Source of the DNA: Ophiosphaerella korrae
Taxonomy: Eukaryota; Ascomycota; Dothideomycetes; Pleosporales; Phaeosphaeriaceae
Direction: 5' to 3'
DNA: 64,000 nucleotides
NCBI GenBank assembly: GCA_028456385.1
Contig: JALNQF010000011.1
Span: 1-64,000 of the forward strand
How positions within the stretch are numbered: the first letter of the stretch is position 1; each line of letters opens with the position of its first letter. Under the pieces are notes generated by a model. The model searched no databases and was not told where the DNA came from. It saw only the letters and a program-made list of their open reading frames with translations. The translations under genes and the position numbers were made by a program. This document shows positions 24,733-35,600 of the stretch, piece after piece.

Positions 24733-26491
24733 ATGGATTGATATTTTTCTTATGTATGCGAGAGAGAGAGAGAGAGAGAAGTGGAAGATTTGTTATGAGT
24801 TTTGAATTGTGTATACGATTTAGTTGTATGTAGGTGAATGGATGGGTTGCAAGCATATTAGATTGTGATATGGATTGAAACGTGCATGGTTAATTTTTTT
24901 TTTCTATTTTTTTATTTTTGCCATTACCTCCGACTGGGATCATCCTGGCGCATTTGATGAGAAAAACAGGCGAGACGTGGTTATAATGAAAATTCATATT
25001 GACAGCTGTTAGCCAGGAACACGTTTCTGCAGGGAGGCCAGGCAGTTGACTATTGTGGGGGCGAGGCTGGGCTCCTGCATGCAGACGTGCATACATGGGT
25101 ATGTACATGCACGCTCCAGGGGTCGACATGCCAGCGAATAGCGAGGGGGGCAAAATGCATGGTGATGGTGATGAAGGTGGTGATAATGATGATGATGATG
25201 TCGAGGATGATGATGTCGAGGGTGATGTCGAGGATGATGTCTAGTTTCGTGGCTTACTCATGGACCGCGCACCGGGCCGTTCACGGGCGCGACGGGGCGA
25301 CAAAGGCGCTGTGGTTTGGCAGTCGAGTGTGTGGGCAGCTGATTGGTGTGAGCTCTCTGGGACAGGCAAAGCTCGATGAGGTAACGACGGTCGACAGACA
25401 AAGATGAGGGTTCTGTCTCGTCGTCTCATGATTGGCATCCCCCATCCTGCCTTTGACAAGACGGAGCAGCAGTTCCCCGCTACTGACGATAATTGCTTGC
25501 TTGCTTGCTTGTTTGCTTGTTTCGCTTGCCTTGGCCGGGCCATGACAGCATATGCGTACTAGTTCGCAGTGCCAGCTCACCATGCGGCATGGCATGCCGT
25601 CGGTTCAGCAACTCGATGGACCGACCGCTCGTCGCGAAGCAACACCAGCCCCGTCCCGTCTCCATGCACCTCAGGCTGTCGCTCGCCGTCCATGCATCCG
25701 TGCTGCAACTCGCCGCCATAGCCAAAACCAACGTCGCGCCGGACGCCGTGAGGCCGGCGGTCTGTCTGTCTGGCTGTTTGCCTGGCTGTCTGGCGGGCTG
25801 CTGTTTGTTTGGCTGCCCGGCTGTCTGTTTGTGAGGTGGCGTCGCAGCCGTGCGCAGTCGACGACACGACAGCCCGCTTCACTCTCACCCATACAGCAAC
25901 GCGACAGCAGTTGGACAGCAATTCGACAGCAATTCGACGGCGCGTCCAGGCCAATTGCACGAATCGCGGTGCAGCGGCAACAGTCGGTGTGGAGGTGTTG
26001 CTGTTGCGGCGCTGCTGTAAGTCGTGTGTCTCCCAGCCTCCTCCAGCCACTTGCACCAACCTCGTCCCCCAAGTCTCCTTTCCACGGCCTCGGGCACTGC
26101 AATCATGTATCTCACCCGTCCCACAGCATCTGCACCGCTTCGCCCGCGCCCTGGCATTGATATAGCCCGCCGCCGCCGTGCCCACCGCTGCTCGACTGCC
26201 CAAAGCCGCCGTCACACACGGCGCCCTGCTGCCGCCCCGGGTGCCATTGCGCCCACGGGTGTCGTGACTTGACTGTCCTGGTCCTGTCTGCTGCTTCGCC
26301 GTGCCGTCCAGCAGCACGCCCGAGCTGTCCACGCTGCTGCCCTACGCCGCCCCTGCGCGTAACGAGACCCACGACGCCCCGGAACACCCCTACCGAACAT
26401 CGCTACAGCTACGCCAGGTAAGCCTGCGAGGAGCATCGCTTCTTAGCACCGTGTCTGGCCCGTGTGTAGCCAGTGTCTAACCCCGTCACAG
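24733..26491. other. repeat-rich intergenic region and probable 5' leader/exons of the next gene
   Basis: It contains a (GA)n tract at about 24759-24778, GATGATGTCGAGG-type imperfect repeats at about 25160-25242, GCTT repeats at about 25493-25520 and CTGTCTGG-type repeats at about 25755-25830. From about 26268 an open frame reads into a likely donor at 26418 (GTAAGC), with branch site CTAAC and acceptor at 26490-26491. This is probably a 5' exon of the following gene. An ATG at 26105 in an open frame is a candidate start if one more intron removes the stops near 26265-26272. Confidence 0.5.
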
Positions 26492-28789
26492 CAGCAGGCT
26501 GCCGACTTCCATCGCTCCCAGCACGCCCATTCGCGCGCCTCGAGTTCCACCGCAAGCGCTGCCCCCAGCCTCCGCCGCACCCCCAACTTCGAGCGCACCT
26601 CCGAGCGCCAGCGCCCTCGCTCCGTTGAGCCCGCCCCGCAGCACACGCGCTTCGTGCGCTTCGCCGACGACCCGCTCTCGACTCTTGGTCCCCGCGCGCG
26701 CCCGGCCTCGCGTGAACGCGACTTCTACGAGCACCACCCGGCCCTCCGCATCTCGCGTCGCACCGCCTCGGCCATCCGCTTTGTGCTCGAGGAGGCCATC
26801 CGCGTCCCGCACCCCTTCACCCCCGACCTGGTCGAAGAGAACGCGTCCATGAGCGATCTGACGGGCGGACGCGCTGCCAATGGCGGCGCGCGCGGCGGCC
26901 CTGTGCCCGTGACCCAGGCCGACCGCTCCAACATCCGCACCCCCCAGATGATCATGAACGCGCGGCGCCAACGACAGGCCGAGGCCGAGGAGCAGCGCAA
27001 GGTCGAGGAAGACCAGCGCAGGCGAAGCGCCGAACGAAGAGCTGCTGGCGTAGCTGGCTTACCCCCCACCACCGAACACACACAATACCCACCACCAGGC
27101 CCAGCCCGCCAGCCAGAACGTGTGCCGCCAGCTTCGGCGCATGCCCACGACACCACTGCCGGCGCCTCTCACGCCCGATCAAGGACCAATTCACAGTCGC
27201 AGCAGCAGCCCCGCCCCACACAGGCCAACCAGTCTGCCGCCATCCCAACCGACGCGAGAAGACCCCCGCCGATTCAGCACGCAAGACGGCCTTCGGCCAC
27301 GGCAGGCTCATCGCAAGCCGGCCCCTCGTCAGCCGCACCACCACGACCGCCGCCCGCACCAGGCTCCTCTACCGGCCAACCGCGCGACTCCAATGCGTCT
27401 TCCTTTCCACATGCCTTTGAGCGCTGGGAAACTCTCTCGTCACATTGGGAGGGTCTCACCTCCTACTGGATACGGCGACTCGAGGCAAACACCGACGAGA
27501 CGCGTAAAGACCCATTGGTCCAACAGCAGGCCCGCCAGATTACCGATCTCTCGGCTGCAGGAGCCAATCTCTTCCATGCCGTTGTTGAGCTGCAGCGGCT
27601 GCGTGCGTCGTCAGAGCGCAAGTTCCAGCGGTGGTTCTACGAGCACCGTCAAGAACAGGAGCGTGCACAAGAGCGAGAGGCACAATACACAAAAACAATT
27701 GAATCACAGCGCGAGGCACATCTCGAGGCTGAAGCAAATATGGAGCGGTTGGCTACCGAGAAGAAAAATGCCGAGCGAGCCGTGGTGGAAATGAAGCGCG
27801 AACTACAGATATCAAAAGAAGAAGCACGGCGGGCGTGGGAAGAACTCGGGAGAAGAGAGCAAGAAGAACGCGACCGCCAGTTCTCACTAAGGGAAGGCCA
27901 ACCTACCTGGGTTGGTGGCGTGCAGGTGGTTCCTAGGGAGCAAAGCGCGGCGAGAATGGGAAGGGAGGATGCGTATGCCAGCGCACAGAGCGCAGCATCA
28001 GGCATTGAACAACACTACTCGTATGAGGAGGGTCAGTCGCCGACAGATACAGACCCCTTCACCGAGACGGCCCGTCGCCGTCACGAACCAGATGCGCCAA
28101 CGCTAACCCAGGGCACGTATGTACCCACCGGAGCTGGAGCTGCAGCCGGAGCTGTACCTACGTCTTCTGCGCGACCCAGTACCTACAGCACAGCTTCAGA
28201 GCAAGCTCATGTGCCTGCCCCTGCGCGGCAACAACATCCGGCATCGAGTGCACCGCAAGCTCCTGTCGGGACTACTACATCGCGACCTGAGGCATTCTAC
28301 CAACAGCCAGCATCCTATCTACACCAAGAACATCAAGCGAGCATTGCTGAGGACGAGAGGTCGTATGTGACGTCGCAAGGCGAGACTACAGAGGGCGAGG
28401 ACGACGAAGAATATGCCCTCGATGGACGCGGTCAATATATGCGAGACGAAGCCGGTCGCCGGGTGCCGTTCCGTTCAATACGCTCTCCCATGTCGGATGA
28501 GTATGATGTTCAAGAAGATCGGCGTCGTGAGCTGGAGCACCTACAGCGTTACGGCACTGCAGCGACTTCATCGGGCGGATATGCCACGACGTCCAGCGCC
28601 GGACCCTCACACGACCCCGGGTTCCCGACTGCCAGTGCACCAGACTACAGTGGTGACGGGTACGGCGACGAGTGGGTAGGCATGCGGCACCACCACCCGA
28701 CCCGACTGAGCGATGTGCCAGAAGAAGACGAGCGGAGCCGAACGAGTCCCAGCCGGGCAAGCCAAGCTAGTCGAGGAAGGTTGTACTAG
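26492..28789 (+). CDS. uncharacterised coiled-coil protein (5' exon unresolved)
   Basis: A long open frame gives about 765 residues from this exon. No ATG start is convincing inside the exon; its 5' boundary matches a splice acceptor preceded by CTAAC, so translation should begin in an upstream exon. The N-terminal part has Arg/Ser/Pro-rich sequence. A conserved-looking block follows around RISRRTASAIRFVLEEAI and PFTPDLVEENASMSDL. Next come a Pro/Gln-rich stretch and a central Glu/Arg-rich coiled coil (roughly residues 360-470 of the exon, from about 27580 to 27890). The C-terminus is acidic and disordered. There is no signal peptide or membrane span. I think relatives exist as hypothetical proteins in other filamentous ascomycetes, but I cannot name a function. 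Confidence 0.75.
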   Translation, partial: QQAADFHRSQHAHSRASSSTASAAPSLRRTPNFERTSERQRPRSVEPAPQHTRFVRFADDPLSTLGPRARPASRERDFYEHHPALRISRRTASAIRFVLEEAIRVPHPFTPDLVEENASMSDLTGGRAANGGARGGPVPVTQADRSNIRTPQMIMNARRQRQAEAEEQRKVEEDQRRRSAERRAAGVAGLPPTTEHTQYPPPGPARQPERVPPASAHAHDTTAGASHARSRTNSQSQQQPRPTQANQSAAIPTDARRPPPIQHARRPSATAGSSQAGPSSAAPPRPPPAPGSSTGQPRDSNASSFPHAFERWETLSSHWEGLTSYWIRRLEANTDETRKDPLVQQQARQITDLSAAGANLFHAVVELQRLRASSERKFQRWFYEHRQEQERAQEREAQYTKTIESQREAHLEAEANMERLATEKKNAERAVVEMKRELQISKEEARRAWEELGRREQEERDRQFSLREGQPTWVGGVQVVPREQSAARMGREDAYASAQSAASGIEQHYSYEEGQSPTDTDPFTETARRRHEPDAPTLTQGTYVPTGAGAAAGAVPTSSARPSTYSTASEQAHVPAPARQQHPASSAPQAPVGTTTSRPEAFYQQPASYLHQEHQASIAEDERSYVTSQGETTEGEDDEEYALDGRGQYMRDEAGRRVPFRSIRSPMSDEYDVQEDRRRELEHLQRYGTAATSSGGYATTSSAGPSHDPGFPTASAPDYSGDGYGDEWVGMRHHHPTRLSDVPEEDERSRTSPSRASQASRGRLY

Positions 28790-29963
28790 ACGGCGGGGAG
28801 CAGTAAGTAGTAGCATGTGGGTTTGGGAGTACATGTTAGCGGGCATTATCATGGGGATTGCAACTTTTGCGTTTCCGTTATACCCTTCTCAAAGAGCTCG
28901 TTCGAGTGTCTTGGACGGCCTTTTGGAGGCAGTCTGGTTTTTTTTTGTTGTTTTTTTGCATGGGGGTGTTTGTTTGTATTAGTAAGGCGAAACTCATGGC
29001 GAGCGAGCGAGGTGTTAAGGGTGGGTTGGGTTAGGATGATTGGACTGGGCAAGGTGGTAATGGAAGCAGTCGTTTTATCAGGTAGTTTAGCTGGGTGAGA
29101 GAGGAGAGTAGGAGGCAGTATGAAGTGGTTACTACCTACCTACCTGCCTACCTACCTACCTGCCTACCTACCTACCTGCCTACCTACCTACCTGCCTACC
29201 TACCTACCTGCCTACCTACCTACCTGCCTACCTACCTACCTGCCTACCTACCTACCTGCCTACCTACCTACCTACCTAACGTTGCCTCCTACTATACGTC
29301 TAGCATGTGAAAGGGACGCTATGTCTCATGCAAGTGCGTCTCGTGCACAGCGGGATTTTCCAATTCGATGCCGTGCAAGCCCAGATGTGCACGGGGGGCT
29401 GGGGGTGGATGGAGTGTCACATGTTGATGCATTGTTTGGCAGGTTTGGTAGGAACTGGAGGCAGTGATGAAAAGCATGCGGTCCGGCCCCTCGCAGACGA
29501 GACGCAGGATGGCGGTGGTGGGTGCATCAAGTGAGGTAGCGAGGGGATGCGGTCGTCTTTGTTTTGGGATTAGCCGCAGGGCCGGCGTGACCAGTGACCA
29601 GCGACCACCACCATGGCGAGGCTCATGTGCCCCCCCCCCCGGCTCTTCTTCACCCATGCGCGCCTCCAGCCTGCCTGCCCGCCTGTTTGATTATTAGGTA
29701 CTTATTCGGCCTCATGTCCGCCGAGTCGAGTCGATTGCTCTGCACCGTCTTGCGCGGAACGTCTGGGCGGCGCCTCTTCCGCGGCGAGTACCACATGACT
29801 GGTGGTAGTTGACACCACCTACACTGCTTGTCCTTAATTGGCACTATATACACTGCTTATCCTCTGCACTACCTATGCTCAGCATTACGACACGCAATTC
29901 TCACTCAGTCCTTTCCTCGCCCTCGCTTCTAGCCGTTCCAGCGCATGGCGTGCCCTCCCCTCC
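28790..29963. other. intergenic with minisatellite and C tract
   Basis: Apart from the 16-bp minisatellite listed separately, it holds T-rich sequence near 28938-28957 and an 11-base C run at 29630-29640. No gene is supported. Open frames across the minisatellite only translate the repeat. Confidence 0.6.
29132..29280 (+). repeat. 16-bp tandem minisatellite, about 8 units plus a partial copy
   Basis: The unit is CTACCTACCTACCTGC, that is three CTAC tetramers and one CTGC. Eight consecutive units start at 29132 and are followed by an uninterrupted CTAC run to about 29278. The near-perfect copies suggest recent expansion or homogenisation. It lies between genes. Confidence 0.95.
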
Positions 29964-32241
29964 ATGTCCCTCCTCTCCGACTCCCTCTTGCATGGCCACA
30001 AGCCAGCAAAGAAAAGCAAGAGCCATGGCGGGCTGCTCGCGCCCCTCGTGCAGCTGGTGCGCGACCCTCTGGGCTTGCTGAGCGGTGCCGGCGAGCCTGA
30101 GCCGGACTCGCTCGGGGCGGATGGACAGCGCAGACAGATTCTGTACCTGCGCATGAACAACGTGCGTTCCCGGCGTTGGTGACGTGCCCGTCCACTGTCA
30201 CATGCTAACCCGTCTCCGTCCACAGGCCACATCATACGACGAATGGAATGCGGCCGCTGCCGAGCTCGACCTGCTCGACGGCAACGACGGATGGAAGGAC
30301 GAGGACCAGTCGGACGAATACGATGCCGGCCTGCTTGCTGCCCGCCTCAGGGAGCTCGACGAGGCCCGGCTGAGCTGCGACGTCCGGAAGCTGCACTTTC
30401 AGATACGCAACCGCCTGACCCGCGACCTGGGCGGCATGGGCCATGTCTGCATGTACCGGCACTCCCACATTGGCACCAAGCGGCTGATTGAGAGATACAT
30501 CGACTCGGCCAAGCTCACGCTCCAGGCCTTGCTCGACGTCTCGGAGAAGCAAGGGAGCGAGTGTCCCTTCACGCCTCGCCAGATCCTCGAGCAGGTCAAG
30601 TGCGCTCGCCAGTCGTATGGGCGGAGCGCCTTGCTGCTCTCGGGCGGCGGCACCTTTGGCATGAACCACATTGGTGTTGTCAAGTGTCTGTGGGACGCCC
30701 GTCTGCTCCCGCGTGTGGTGTCAGGCGCCTCTGCTGGCAGCATTGTATCCGCCGTGTTGTGCACCAAGACCGATGCCGAGATCCCCGCTGTCATGCACGA
30801 CTTCTGCCACAACGACCTTGATGTGTTTGAAAAGTTGGGAGAAGAAGAGGGCTTCCTGTCCAGGCTTGTGCGCATGTTCAAGACTGGCGGCCTGTTCGAC
30901 ATCTCCCATTTGACCCGCGTCATGAAAGGCATACTGGGCAACATGACATTTCTAGAAGCATATAACCGCACGGGGCGAGTGCTCAACATTCCAGTCTCCA
31001 CCGCGTCGCACTTTGAGCTTCCGCGCGTCCTGAATTACATTACTTCTCCCCACGTCATAATATGGTCTGCTGTGTGCACCTCGTGTTCCGTCCCGTTGGT
31101 CTACAAGACGGCGAGTCTCCTGGCCAAAGACCCATACACCAACGTACACCATCCTTGGGACCCGAATCCTGATGCGACCTACATCGATGGTTCTGTGGAC
31201 AATGACCTTCCCATGACTCGTCTTGCCGAGTTGTTCAACATTAATCACTTTATTGTTTCCCAGGTCAATCCCCATGTTGTGCCCTTTTTGGAAAAGGATG
31301 AAGAAGTATTCGCGACCGGCACGTCATCGTCTGCTGGAACAGGATGGCTTAATGGCGGGCTCAGCATGGCAAGAGGAGAATTGCTCCATCGCATGCAGGC
31401 CCTTGTTGAGCTGGGTATCCTACCATATCCTGTCGGCAAGCTGGCATCCATTCTTGGTCAGCGCTACTCAGGCGATATCAACATCTTTCCGGAGGTCTTG
31501 TTGGCCAACTTTCCTAGAGTTCTCTCGAATCCCACTCCGGAGTACATGGTGGCGTGTATGTTGGCCGGCCAGCGAGCGACATGGCCCAAAATATCGAGGA
31601 TCCAAAATCACCTCTCCATAGAGCTAGCACTAGACGTTGCCATACGCACACTCGAATCACGTGCCATGTTTGCAGATAGGGCACAAGATCAGCGTAATAT
31701 TTACAACAGGCCTTCATCCGTGGGCAACGATCTTTCCCAAGCCCACCGTTCCAGATCCTCACAAAAAATGACCCGCTTCGACATCATGGACCCACCTAGT
31801 CCCGTCTTCCGCAGATCCGCACCCACGAGTCCCCTCCTATCTCGCAAATTCCCTCTAGCCTTCACGCTCATCCCTAAACAGTCCTCATCATCCAAGAAAA
31901 CAGCCGACGCCCAACCCACGCCAGCCTTCCAAATCCTCTCTCCCTCCTCCATTGCAGAAGACTCGTCCGACCACGACTACTTTGCCGAAGTCGAATCAGA
32001 CACAACATCTACGTCGCTTGTTTCCTCGCCCTCTGCCGATCCCTATCCATCGTTCTTCTCGACATCACAGGTGACCATGCCGGTTGCTGGGCGCGTACTC
32101 ACGCCGCCGGCTCACGATCGGCGCAGTTCCGTGTTGCTGAATCTTGCTATGACACCTAGTGTGGCGGCGCCGAGTTCGCCGGAGTTGCGGTACAAAAGAC
32201 TGTTCCATCCGGCAAGTAAGGGGGACGGGATGGATGGGTAA
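29964..32241 (+). CDS. patatin-like triacylglycerol lipase (Tgl3/4/5-type)
   Basis: Likely a lipid-droplet triacylglycerol lipase or lysophospholipid acyl hydrolase. Two exons (29964-30161 and 30226-32241) join in phase 0 across a 64-bp intron (GTGCGT, TGCTAAC, CACAG), giving 737 residues. The N-terminal DUF3336-type region contains a YDEWN...LD segment. The patatin domain follows: oxyanion loop GGGTFGMNHIG (from G206), nucleophile elbow GASAG (S235) and catalytic Asp in DGSVDND (D387). The C-terminal 200 residues are Ser/Pro-rich and probably disordered, as in yeast Tgl4/Tgl5, where this tail is regulated. The ATG chosen opens MSLLSDSLLHG. An upstream in-frame ATG at 29838 is less likely. 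Confidence 0.92.
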
Positions 32242-32430
32242 ACTAGAGGGTATTAGAATATGGGTTTGATGAAGAGCGCATATTGATTTTTTTTTTTAAT
32301 TGGTATTTGGCATTCACAGTGCAAGGACGACAGACATGCAGAGCTGGAGTTTTTAGCCAAAGTTTGCATTAGACATACCCCATTGATAGAACATGGTATC
32401 CAATCGCACATGAGTGAGCAACTCCACCCA

Positions 32431-33126
32431 TCACTGACCACTCCCCCTAATCTGAAAAATCTTAGCCCCCTTGGGCAAATCCTCATACCGCTTCTGCTCC
32501 TTGCCACAATAGACGCGCAAATACAGCTCCCACCCCACCACAACCACAATCGGAATCGACACAATAATTGCCGTAATCCGCCGCGACGCCCCTTTATACT
32601 TGTCCGGCAACCGCCCGTCAAACACGGGCTCGATGATGCGTGATGGCGGCCGCGCGCGCGGCGCCGGGCGGTATGCGGTTGGCGGCGTTAGAAGGATTTT
32701 GGGCGATGGGTCCGGGACGGGCGATGTGGGGAGGGGGATGGTGGTTGTGCGGGGGAGAGGGACGGCGCTGGCGGCGGCGACGTTTGGCTGTGGTGGTGAT
32801 GATGATGATGATGAGGATGATGGTGCGTGTGCATGTGCGCCGGGGAGCGGGGGGGACCGTGTTGCGCGGATGTGTGCGAGGATTTTACTCGTGGTGGGGG
32901 TGGGGGTTGCGGCGTGTGGTTTGGGGTCTGGAGGGGGGATCTCAATTGGGGGGGTGGTGTGCCTTTTCGGGGTTTCTTGGAGTCTTGTTCTGGGGGGGGG
33001 TGGTGGTGGTGGTGGTCTTGTTGTTGCGACGGCGATGGCGGGTTTGTTGGCGGCGGCGGGACGTTCTGGTTGGGCGCGGGTGCGCTTTTTGGGCGCTGGG
33101 GGCGCTGGTGGCGGCATTGTGGGCAT
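32431..33126 (-). CDS. proline-rich single-span membrane protein, unknown function
   Basis: This is a single exon of 231 residues from the ATG opening MPTMPPPAPPAP. The frame stays open for 51 more codons upstream, but that part looks like leader. Residues 1-170 are Pro/Thr/Ala-rich and disordered with a poly-Ser run. A conserved-looking C-terminal module follows: a basic flank, one hydrophobic span (about 181-203, ITAIIVSIPIVVVVGWELY) and a charged tail KEQKRYEDLPKGAK. This single C-terminal span could suit an organelle-membrane protein, but that is inference. GC content is high, so long Gly-rich frames appear on the opposite strand; these are shadows. Confidence 0.65.
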   Translation of the reverse strand: MPTMPPPAPPAPKKRTRAQPERPAAANKPAIAVATTRPPPPPPPPRTRLQETPKRHTTPPIEIPPPDPKPHAATPTPTTSKILAHIRATRSPPLPGAHAHAPSSSSSSSSPPQPNVAAASAVPLPRTTTIPLPTSPVPDPSPKILLTPPTAYRPAPRARPPSRIIEPVFDGRLPDKYKGASRRITAIIVSIPIVVVVGWELYLRVYCGKEQKRYEDLPKGAKIFQIRGSGQ

Positions 33127-33773
33127 TGTGGTGTGGTCTTGGAGTTTGAGTGCGGGAATGGGTTGGGATGGGAAGGTGGTCAAGGATAACCTAGGAGGAT
33201 CCTGCTGCGGTGCTTTGGCGCATATTCTTGAGTTGTTAAAGCTCTTTGTATTTGTATTGCCAGAACATACCCACAGCACTGCCGTGGTATCAGGTCTTTG
33301 ATTTGCTGGCGTCGGTTGGAATCAGATGTGAGATATCCAGGCCCGAGGTTTCCCCGATCGCACAGCTCAGCCTCTAACTAAACACTCTTGCTCTACAAAG
33401 CCATGTCATCTGGGGCGAATCGGCACACTTACAAGTGCTTCATCATTGGCCTACATTTGACCTTCTCAGTCGCCACTACTAACTACTAACGTCTAGAGGG
33501 CGCTTCAGATATGCATTTACTGTCGACTAGCAGGTGCAGTAGTTCGGATGGGTTTGCATAAGCAACGTGCTCTGTTGAGGCTGCTCTCGCTGCTCCCGTA
33601 GAGCCACAACCCTACGTATGCGAAAGAATTGCGTATAGTGGAATGTTCTTGTCGACATGTTTGATCAGGCTGAACTCGCCATCATCTTCAAGCCGCGAAA
33701 GACAATAAACGTCAGCAAGACGTGCTTGTGTCGAGTGGTCAAAATACCACAACTATACTAGCTAGGAAAAAAG
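33127..33773. other. intergenic, nothing recognised
   Basis: A 647-bp gap between the 3' end of the PAF-acetylhydrolase-like gene and the 5' end of the proline-rich gene, both on the minus strand. It presumably contains the promoter of the latter. Confidence 0.5.
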
Positions 33774-34928
33774 TTAAGAGAATAACTCGCGAAACATTTC
33801 TACCTCTGGAAATTCCTCGCTTGGGCCATTCAAGACTTCGTCCTCCGGTTTCAAGCCTAGCGTATACCAAAAGAACGCCGGTATATACCTTCCCATAATA
33901 TCCCATATCGACTGTCCCGGAATTGGTCCTACTCCAGACCTAGCCGTATCGTTCAGCTGACCCCGGATTCTCGCAACATCGACTAGAACATTTAGATCCC
34001 AATACGACCCATGTGCGCTTTCCGTGATGGTGAACTCTCTCTTATAGTCCACACCAGCGCTACGATCCAATGTCGCATAGAATTGCGTCCAAGTCGGGTC
34101 CGTGAATGAGTTGTGGCCGTCGCTGCCCCAGAGCATGAATGCTTGACGACTATTAGTCCCCAGAGATGTGTTAAGAACCGGACCAAACATCATTCCATCT
34201 ATATTCACGCCAGCACGAAACCTCTTATCGTTCAGTAACGCCGTCGCGCTCGCCGCGCCTCCAAAGCTATGTCCAAACATCAGGGCACCCTCCCCCTTGA
34301 ATTTGAGATGGTCCAGAACAAATGATGCGTCATCAGCCCGTACTTCCAAAGCATGCTCAACTGACGCTGTCGATCCATTCGCATCTGCCGGCTTCGTTAC
34401 CCTCCCTCCAAGAATCACATCCCCATTCGGAAATTCCACAACATCTGTATCGTACGGATGGTCAATGGTGACCACCGTAAACCCATGGCTAGCTATCTCA
34501 TGAGCCAAATGATTTGAGAACAATCTCGTCGTATTCAACCCGGCACTAAACAATGCGAGCGGCCATTTTCTTGTTCCTTCTCTCTTCGCTTTCGTGGCGT
34601 CGCAAACTTGATGATAGAAACGAATCCAAAGGCCTTTAGGATAACCATACGCGCTTAGAATTTCGTCCTCTATCGCTGCTGTAACCGGCGGCATGTACGG
34701 AACGTTAATGAGATGGCAAAGAGATTGCGGAACAGGATCGAAGCGGGATATCATTATCCGGCGGACATGCGACGAGTTGAAGGGATCTAGCCGTGACTCG
34801 TCTACCCATTCTTCATTGACGAGGGAAGTATAGTAGGGTCCAGTACCCTGTGGTAGGATGAAGGTTTCATTTTGAGCGAAAACCGTATGGAGCAGGTTGA
34901 ACAGAAGAACCAACCGCGTAAGAACCAT
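33774..34928 (-). CDS. secreted platelet-activating factor acetylhydrolase-like alpha/beta hydrolase
   Basis: A single exon of 384 residues. A hydrophobic N-terminus (MVLTRLVLLFNLLHTVFAQ) fits a signal peptide, so secretion is likely. The alpha/beta-hydrolase core shows the nucleophile elbow GHSFGG (S221), an acid candidate in NIDGMMF (D244) and a histidine in ESAHGSYWD (H306). This order and spacing match PAF-AH isoform II / plasma type. Several N-x-S/T sites are present (for example near residues 20 and 51). Members remove short or oxidised acyl chains from phospholipids, but the substrate here is unknown. The gene is intact with no intron. Confidence 0.85.
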   Translation of the reverse strand: MVLTRLVLLFNLLHTVFAQNETFILPQGTGPYYTSLVNEEWVDESRLDPFNSSHVRRIMISRFDPVPQSLCHLINVPYMPPVTAAIEDEILSAYGYPKGLWIRFYHQVCDATKAKREGTRKWPLALFSAGLNTTRLFSNHLAHEIASHGFTVVTIDHPYDTDVVEFPNGDVILGGRVTKPADANGSTASVEHALEVRADDASFVLDHLKFKGEGALMFGHSFGGAASATALLNDKRFRAGVNIDGMMFGPVLNTSLGTNSRQAFMLWGSDGHNSFTDPTWTQFYATLDRSAGVDYKREFTITESAHGSYWDLNVLVDVARIRGQLNDTARSGVGPIPGQSIWDIMGRYIPAFFWYTLGLKPEDEVLNGPSEEFPEVEMFRELFS

Positions 34929-35600
34929 CTTGTCGCAAGCTGGGAGCTAGAAAATCAGTGTAAGCAGCCTGAAAATTGTAGTTTAGTGGGACTTGTATAG
35001 AGTGTTGCCTGAGAGGATGCGAAAATACGAGGAGAGTTAATTGACCTTCCTAAACCGAGTAGTGCGAAAACCAGCCCATGTCTTGCATATTCTACAAATC
35101 GACTAATGAGCGATGACGTGGTGATGCAAACGTATATTCAAGGCGGGAGACGTTCCGGTAGTGCCAAAGGAACTAAATAAACTACAGCTCTCGTAAAGAA
35201 CCAAGTATATGCGGACCTGCATAAGAAGCCAAGACTACTCTGAAATCAAAGTACCTACAATTCAGCTTGCGGCAGGGAGTGGCTCGTGGCATAGGGAGGG
35301 ATGCTACTTAGGTAGCTGCAGATGAACTTGTGTGCCGTGGGTTCTTGGCCTACGAAATTCCGGGTCTTCAAACATATAAAGGGAGTGGTTTTGTATAGAA
35401 TTACTTCAAGCAAGGGAGTGTAGTTGCCTCGGGTTGGATCATGGGATTCGCAAGAATTGGATGATGATGATGATGATGATGATGAGAAGCTATTTCGTTG
35501 ATCGTACAAAACTACTAAGGCTTATCTGTATTTTACTATATGCTGCTAGAACATACTTTGCAACTCGACTACAGGGGAATCCCGAGAACGACAGGAGCTA
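34929..35600. other. intergenic with a short GAT microsatellite
   Basis: It holds the promoter of the PAF-AH-like gene and the 3' flank of the rhodopsin-domain gene. A (GAT)n tract of about 8 units lies at 35460-35484. No gene is supported. Confidence 0.5.

Noticed and set aside
25552..26332. Several ORFs of 100-250 codons on both strands before the coiled-coil gene
   Set aside because: High GC and simple repeats keep all frames open; none shows a motif. The splice evidence favours only short exons near 26105-26417.
29132..29280. CRISPR-like regular repeat
   Set aside because: Units are contiguous with no unique spacers, and the context is eukaryotic.
29095..29467. ORFs reading YLPT/CLPT repeats
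   Set aside because: They only translate the 16-bp minisatellite and its flank.
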